A DNA stretch of 36,124 bases from a bacterium (GTDB taxonomy: Bacteria > Bacillota > Clostridia > Lachnospirales > Lachnospiraceae). The notes below the pieces were generated by a model. That model saw nothing but the letters and a program-made list of their open reading frames with translations. It searched no databases and was not told the origin of the DNA. The stretch lies in contig JAQYOU010000102.1 of the NCBI GenBank assembly GCA_028727105.1, positions 1 through 36,124 of the forward strand. The letters are read 5' to 3'. Below, one piece after another: positions 8,203 to 17,200 of this stretch (position 1 is its first letter; every line of letters starts with the position of its first letter). The position numbers and the translations under genes were made by a program.

Positions 8203-11200
8203 ATGTACAAAAGAAAAGTAATAAAAAACAATCAGAATAAAGGCTTTACGATTATAGAGATGGTTGTGACAATGCTGGTGCTAGCTATTGTGCTGACCTT
8301 GTCGATCGGCGGACTTCTGGCATGGCAGGACTGGGCCGATTTTAACCGGCAGAACGAGTATGCTCGTACACTGTTTGTTGCAGCGCAGAACCAGCTGACG
8401 GAATATGATGCGGATGGCAGATTGAAGGAGCTGCAGGATTCTCTGTCCGGCGGTGTTTATGATGATAAGACCGGAAGGCATTATACAGCTGTCGGACTGA
8501 ATCTGACAGATCATATTACTGCACTCAAAAATGCCGAAGGGAATAGTTATGGTGATCTGGGCAGCCTGTATCCGGAGAGTGGGGATAAAGGTGAGGATAC
8601 AAAGCTTTATCAGGGTGAGATCGTATCCCTTCGGGCACAGACAGGGGACTATGCGTCTTATCTGGCAGATCCGGCAGGTTTAAAGGCGAGTGATCCGGAT
8701 GCTTACTGGGTGTTCGAGATCCTGGGCGCTTATGTGTATGATACATCAATATTAAACGGAGACAGAAAAGCTGACGGCAGCGGGAACGGTGCCGCTATTT
8801 GCGTGGAACTCACACCGGATGATGGACAGGTTCTTGCTGTCTTGTACAGTGATAAGAATGACAAATTCATTTACACGGGAATACCGGGAGATCCGGATGG
8901 CAGTACGGAGGAAAACAGTGTTTCAGACATTACTGACCGAACAGAAGCTTACCGGAAGGACCGCATGGTTGGCTATTACGGTGTGGATACGCTGTATACG
9001 GCCACAAAAAGCGAGATTCTTGAACCCTCTATTTCCAGTGTCAGACTGTATAATAAAGACGATTTTTATCTGGCGTGCAGACTGGGTGCAAAAGACAGGG
9101 ACATTCTGACCTCACGCTTAACATATACGATGAACATTCATGGTTCTGCGGATGATAATGATAAGCTGCTCACCATCACACTGGATGGAACAAAGCTGAA
9201 AAATCAGGCAAACGCGGAGGCTATCAGCTGCCCGGTCAGCCGGTACGATGTTACCGGAAGCGGGATCAGTCTGGGCGAATTTCCGGTACTTGCGTGGGTG
9301 GAGCCGGATTATACGATCCACGTGGTTTTGGATGCGGCAGACATTCAGGCAACAACGGATCTGTACGAACGCGAATTAAATGACATCCGTTCTTCCGACA
9401 AGGCGGTGTCCACGAAGTTTTCAAAGACCTACAGCTATTTCCGCTTTGGGGTGAAGGCAGACAATCTCTTTGCCTCTGTGACGGCGGACGGAGCGGATTT
9501 TGCAAAGTCAGAGACCATGCGCAACTATGGTAATCGGAATCCGTTTTTGAATCAGATGGCAAAGCATGCGACCTTTGCAGGCGAGGATACGAGCCCGGAG
9601 GCTGGTAAAACAAGGCTCACCTATTCGATTAAAAACGCGCGTCACCTGTACAATATGCGTTATATCGAAGATCTTCCTTATGGGGAGGAACCGGGACACG
9701 CTCTGACAGCTGACGAGATCGCAGGTGTCACCTTTATAGTGAAATCTGATATTGACTGGCAGAGCTTTCAAAAGGGTAAGCAGCTCTATGATACCTACAG
9801 CGCAGCAGGAAATATACAGCTATTTTCTCTGAACGGAAAGCTGCTAGATGAAACAGGAAAAACAATCGATAGCGTCACCAGACTCAACTGTGACTTTCCC
9901 TCTGTTTCACGGATCAGAGCGCGGGATACACTGGTCGGAGAAAAGTCTGTATTTGGTGATACGAAGGAAATCACAGGTATATCCGTTACGGAAGTGTCAA
10001 ATGCACTCTATGGCATTTACAATTCGGATGACCCGGGAAAGAGAAATGCCGGAGAGTTGGATACGATCCGGCCTTCCGGTCTGGTCAATGTGAATTACGG
10101 TACGATCAAGGATCTGAAGCTGGACCGGATCACGGTGTCAGGAAATCAGTTTGTGGGCAGTTTTTGCGGGATCAATGCCGGAAAAACGGAAAACCTGGAG
10201 ACGATGAATACGGACGGAACCAGTCTGATCGCAGGAAACCAGCATGTCGGAGGAATTATGGGATTTCAGATGCCTACGACAAACGACCTTGTGATCTCCG
10301 GATTGACAAACCGTGCCCGGGTCGAAGGTGTACGGGCTGTTGGTGGCATTGTGGGTATGGTACGGAATGATTTTAGCGTATTTCATGTGTCGGGCAGTGG
10401 CCTTGTTTGGTCAGAACTAACAGAGTTATCCGAGCCGGCAAAAAGTCTGTTTAATTCTTCTGGTGAACCGACTGTGAAGTTTTCTGTGAAGATCTCAGAC
10501 TGTACAAACTATGGTTCTGTTTTGGGGTGCAGTTTTACAGATTTAATGGAGGTTTACACATCTGGTGAAGCAAGGGTTTTCTCAGTGGAACCTGTTCAGC
10601 AGGCAGAGAATGCGTCTTTTGATCCGGAGGAGTCACGCTACATCGGAGGCATAGTGGGATACAGCTACAACTGCAGCCCAGATGATACTTCTCGTGTTAC
10701 CATAGTGAACTGTACCAGTGCGCCGCTTTATGAGGTGGAAGAATTAGCAAACATCACATCAGAGTTGTCAGATGAGTCGAACCTGAAGCAAAAACTTAAG
10801 GGTACCTATGTCGGTGGCATTGCAGGCTACAATTATTTCGGACAGATCAATAAATGTTCTACAGAGCCGGAGAAGGGAAAAGTCGGATGTCTGTTTGGCT
10901 ACCGATATGTAGGAGGAATTGTTGGGTTTAATATCGGACCTGCCAGTGGTATTGTGGGTTCTGACACATCGAAGCCGGGTGAAAATCAGAATCATGTGGT
11001 AGCATATGAGTATGCAGGCGGCATCACAGGCTGTAATGCGACTGCCGGTGATAAGGATTCTGAGAATAACGATGTCAGCGTAGACGGAGGGAAGGATCCC
11101 GAGAATCTGAAAGGCATTTTGATTCCGGATGCAAAAAGAGCACTGGATGTCAAGATTGATAACTGGGTCAATAAAGGAGTGGCAATAGCTGTACATGAGT

Positions 11201-14200
11201 ATTCCGGCGGTATCACGGGGTACAATGCCGGTTTTATTTATCGCTGCAATAGTGAAGTGAATGAAGCGGATGCCGAAGCATGTTTTACGCCGCGTGATTC
11301 CTCAAATGATGCAAAGGGACTCTATTCCGGAAATTATGCAGGCGGAATAGCGGGATATAATAATGGTATTATCGGAAATTCTGAAAGAAGGATCAGTATT
11401 GATTATACGGACAGTACACTGGATAAAAAGGGAACGGGATTATCTACTGCCTGCTATGTGAAAGGGCATCATTATGTAGGCGGAATCGTCGGGTACAATG
11501 ATGTAAATTCCATCGTAGAAGATTATGAGGTCGGCAGAGGATATGTGTTAGGTGATGAGGGCAGCTGCTTTGTTGGCGGATATGCAGGGTTAAACGTATC
11601 GGTAGACCTGCTGATGGATCGTTCAGAATCGGAAACGGCGCGTAATATCCACTCAAATCCGACTCAGGTGGGGGGAAGCTATTTTGTTGGCGGCGTGATC
11701 GGCGGCAATATCATTAATATGGCGGACAATAAGGATATAACTACGATCCAAGGGGCATTTTTGACAGATAATGACCTTGGCATATTAAAAGGCAGGGAAT
11801 TCGTCGGCGGATTTATAGGATATAACCTGTTGTTTGATAATGATAACGACACAGAACTGGTCCAGCAAGCATCTGAGGGAGAACGGCACCGAGGTGCAGT
11901 CTATATTGTACAACGAAGACTGGTAGAAGCATTTGAATCATCCGATGCAGATGCGTCTGTTTCTGATGCCCGGAAAAAGCTGGCTGATAAGAAAGCGATC
12001 GTGGATAGCTTGTTTAAGAATATGAAATTGGGTTCAACGCTTAAGGAGAAGTCTGACGAGTCTGTTTTGGTATGTATTTCCGGAGAGAAGGGAAGCAGCA
12101 CTATGAACAATTTTGGCTCGATTTCCGGTGAGATCTATGTGGGCGGTGTTCTGGGCTACAATGATGAGAATACAAAACTGACTATCGAAAACGTGGAAAA
12201 TGCTACGGCGATCGTTGCGACAAATGCGATCGAATATGATGGTGAACAGAAGCTGTCTGATGGTACACCCAGAAAGACGGATTATGTTGGCGCTGATAAA
12301 ACATACATGTATTCTTATGCCGGTGGTATGATTGGTGAGGTTGGCAAAAATACAATATTGGACAACTGTCGGAATGCATCGACCGGTACCGTGCAAACAG
12401 CAGGCACTTATACGGGCGGTCTCTGTGAGGTCAATGAAGGCTTGATCCAAAATTGCCAGTTGTCCAGCTTCGGAAACAGCATGCAGGACTATGTGGGTGG
12501 TCTGTGCGGTCTGAATAAGAGCACAATCACGAATTGTACATTCAAAAACAAGACGGTCAGCGGACGCAATGTGGTCGGCGGTATCACGGCGGAAAACTTT
12601 GGAACGATTTCCGATATCACGCTGGATAGATCCAAGTTGTTGGTAGAGGGCATACACGACGAATCAGAGCAAAATGGGGACGGTGTATCTGGACTTTATG
12701 CTGCATTTAACGGATATTCCGGGCAGATTCCCCTGAAGAAGGATATAACGGGTGTGTCTGTGAAATCCAGCGGCAGATATGTGGGATTGGTTGTCGGGGT
12801 CAATGAAGGCAATGTGAAAAATGAAAAGAGAGAATATGCACTTGAAATCATTCCGGACGAGAAGAATTATCTTGTACTAGACGGAAAGGTTCAAGGCTAT
12901 CAGACGGTCGGTGGTTTGATCGGCTTGAATAGGAGTCAGAATAAGACAGATAAGATCAATTTCTTTACGAATCAGGCATCAGTGACTGCAACCAACGGAA
13001 ATGCCGGAGGCATCATCGGAGAAAATCAATCAGATAATATCATCTGGCTATGTGTCAATGATGGTGTCGTAACAGCTTCAGATGAGGGAAATGCCGGAGG
13101 AATCACATCTTCAAACCGAGGTCTGATCTCAATGTGTAAAAATTATCAGACCGTCAGTGCCCCCGAAGGCTTGTGCGGCGGAATTACGGCAGTAAATACC
13201 TGTTTGGGCGCGAATAAGGGAACGATCATTAATTGCACGGTGAAACCTCATGAGGGAAAATCAGATTTGGTATTCCGTTCAACAAAGGTTGTCGGGGGTA
13301 TAGCGGCACAAAATTCCGGTGTGATCGGAACTAATACCATGAAACATGTCACTGTCACAAATGAAACCGCTGTTGAAAATACAAGAATTGGAGTGATAGT
13401 CGGAGAAAACCTGGCAGGAGGTGCTATTTATCTAAGTAAGAGCAGTCTTTTGGAAAAATGGGATTATTTTGGAATTCTTCAGCTTTTGGATATTTTGGAT
13501 ATCAATGAGATTGAAGACTGTAGAGCAATCGTACGGAGCAATTATTCCAATGCAGGAGGTATTGCGGGAACTAACGCAGGTACGATCAAGGGAACAAAAG
13601 GAAAACCTTCAGTTGTGAGTCCGAATCTTTCGATGGAGAACGCGACACTTGCCAGCCTGGGCGGGGTGGCAGGAAGCAATACGGGAACCATAGAAAATGT
13701 AGCTGTCGATGCAAAAATTCAGGGAGAACTGGGCTCTTCGATGACAGGATACGGCGGAATCGCGGGAGTATCAGGTTACGAGAGTCAGGAACAGCTTGCA
13801 GATGTGCAGAAAGATAAAGACACTAAGGAATATGCAGCAATTATCAAAAACTGTTCCTTCGATGGTGTGATCAATGCGGAGGGATCCTCCGGTGCACCGG
13901 TGCGAGTAGGCGGTATCGTGGGCGTCAACGGATACGGTTCTCTCGTACAGGACTGCTGTATCGGTGTGCGTTCTTCCGAGAGTGGCGGAACGATTTCGGA
14001 TGTTTCAGAGATCACTTATATCACGGCCGGAGATTACGTAAACAAGACAGCTGATTCTGTAAATACGACAGATACAAAGTCATATTCCTATCTGGGAGGA
14101 ATTGTTGGAGATAACTATGGCAGTATCTTGGCCTGTGATAATGCCGATAATTCAATGGATACCGTAAAGATCATCGGGTTTGCAGGTGAGACGGGTGGTA

Positions 14201-17200
14201 TTGCAGGTTATAATGAAAAGTATGGTGTTGTGTCCGGATATCTGGATAAGGATAGAAAGACAGAGCATTATCTGACCACCGGTAAAAAGTGGAGTGTAGA
14301 ACAGCGCTGCTGCGGAAATGACCGTGGTCCAGGCGGAATCATTGGAAAATCGGTGTCTGCCGAGGATATGTCCTATGTGAAAAATTATGCGCCGGTGACG
14401 TGTAGTTATAAGGCAAATACTTATGTTGCAGGGCTTATTGGTGTATTAGGACAGCAGTACAAAATGAAAACCAGATTTTATAAATGTGAGAACTACGGGG
14501 ATATCAACTCTTACAGGTCTGCCGGTGGTTTGGTTGGCATGCTCGAAAGTAACGGAGCAGATTTCTATGAGTGTAAAAACTGGGGAAATGTATATGGACA
14601 AAGCCGTAACAGCGGAGGTTTTGTTGCGATTCATTATGCCTTTGCAGCAGGTCTTGATTTTCGTCACTGTGCAAACCATGGAAATGTTTCGGGAAAAGGA
14701 GAAAAGATAGGCGGCTTTGTTGGCGGTGAGGAAAATGTAGTCCCCGAAAATTATGGAATTGATGGTAAGGTTGTCAATCATTTATATGATTGCGTAAATA
14801 CCGGAATCATTGAAAAGATTGGAAAAACAGAACCGGATTCAAATACAGGCGTTTTCTATGGTCGTAAAGAAGGACAGAGTCGGGTAATTATGGAATTGTG
14901 CCGGAATTATAATACGAACAAGAGCGCAAATGGCTTCATCGGAAATAGTGGGGATCGGAGATTTAAAAATTGTCTGGATAACAGTGGTGTTACCACAACG
15001 AATGAGTTTACACCATTTGGCAGTGGCAAAGATTGGAATGCAAATATGTTCTATCTGGATCAGAAATCTCAGACAACGTTCAGTCATGAGGACTATGGCG
15101 TGTACTTCAGTTTCACTGAAGGGTCGAACGCCAAATTTAGCTATAACGGATTAAGCTACAATTCGCAATTAAATGATCCGTCCTTTTTATTTTCTGAGCC
15201 GGATAAATCGAATAAGATCGTTGTCGGCAAGAATGGACAATTAAATATCAGTCTGGATTATGCCTCTGACAGTCAGGGATTGGATAGCATGGTCGTATAT
15301 TTCTGGAATGGAAGTGATAAGGCATACAGTGATTCAACAACAAATACTTATTCCGTTACGGCTACTTATGTATATAGTGATGGAACATGGGACACAACAG
15401 AAACGAAGTCAGCCCAAGGATATTATGATGTGGTGCCGGATGCGAAGGTTGTACTTCAGAAACCATCCAATACCGACAAAAGGCCGGTACAGGTCAGACT
15501 GAAATTTGATACTTCTAATGCCAATGCATATTTGCGTGGTATCAGTTATATTCCTGTTGAGGAGAGTGCAACCGGGACAGAAGCTATGTGTATATATCGT
15601 GGTACGAAGAATGATACGACTGCAACCGTTTCGTACTATGATCGGCAAGAAGATAACTCGATAAAGAATACGCATCTGAAGCTGACTGAGCGTGATGGTA
15701 AAAAATACGTGTATCTGCCGTATGATTACAACACAGGATTCTACATGACAAACAATCCGGTGGATGCCACCTATTATAGTGATACTTCAGATTACACAAC
15801 ATCACTGACAGATGGCAAAGACAGCGGAAGCCGGATCGATACGTATTTGGAACTGGATCCGAAATATGTGGAGCTGACCGAAGATTTATGTACCGTCCAA
15901 AGAAAGCTGGATGTGCCGTCTAAGCTAACTTTGACGGAAGGAAATGCTGCAGTGCGTTTAACCTGGAACAAATCCCGCGATGCATATGCATACGAATTGT
16001 ATTATAGTATTATAGACGGAAATGGAACCACTGTATTTTCATCAGACAAAGAAATGGTTGGAAGCCTGCAGATGAATTACAACATACCGCTTGAAGACAA
16101 CTGGAAAACGAGCGGTTATCGGCTGGTAGTTCACCTTCGCGCGATCAATGCGTATCATTTTGATCATGACGATGATACTGCGTCTGATTATGACAGCAAT
16201 TTTGACAAGTATGATTCAGAGTGGACAACTGTTGAGCGTGTCATAGAAAAACAGGTACTGCCGAAGCCGGAGGTACATATGGAGGTTGTGGCAGGAAATC
16301 GGACGACATTTGTTCTTGATAACTATGAAGAGTACGTGAAAAAGAATTGTACAGACATTACAATCAAACTGTATTATAAACCTAGCAATGTCAGTAGCGG
16401 CACAGATTACACTTGGAATGTTGCCGAAGAAGGAAAGTACAGCAACCCGCAGAAGATGACAGGTTCACCCAGTGGCCCGGCAGACTTCCGGTATTATGCG
16501 GCTCCGAATGAATTATTAAAAGATGCCTATACAACATCGGAGGTGCATTATCAGCGCGGAGAAGGGCACGGAAATAGTGATCTGGAAAAAAATTCCGCGT
16601 ATTGCAAAACCACATTTCAGGGATTTTTTGGCACGGAAGCGGGTAGTATGGACTATCGGATCCAGTTTACACTCAATAGTCAGGATACATATCTGAAGAC
16701 CGATATTTCTGCGTATGATCCCCAGGTAGGCGCTACGGTCGGGTATGATTCCGAGATCACTCATGCGGCAAACAGCTATAGTGGTGGTGGAACATTGAAA
16801 CTCACTTCCACACTCAAAAACCTGCCGGACGATTGGTTTTCATCAGATTGTAAAGATAAGATCACTGTGCGTGCGTACCCATATCATTCGCAGTTTGATC
16901 TCATACATTATGGTCATCCTGTGGCAGAAAGGATCAAATTAAACGGAACCGTGGAGGAGAATCGTGCGGTTCTGGCGGGCATTTATGACAAAGAGTACAT
17001 AGCAAAAGATGCTGATAATCCTGTCTCCAATTGTGTCTGGGATGAAGAAAAACAGGATTTGAAGAGTGGTTATCTGCTTCAAAAGCAGGATGATGGGACC
17101 TACGATGTAATCTACAGCTCCGTGATCGAAATGTCACAGACAGCTGCAGCAGAGCAGAACGATCCATACAGAGAATACTATAATTATGATATTGCTTACC

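Noticed and set aside
12034-12657. Minus-strand open frame of about 200 codons inside the giant prepilin gene
   Set aside because: It has no start signal and no recognisable domain, and mirrors the plus-strand repeat coding. Similar minus-strand frames in the kinase and ychF genes were rejected for the same reason.
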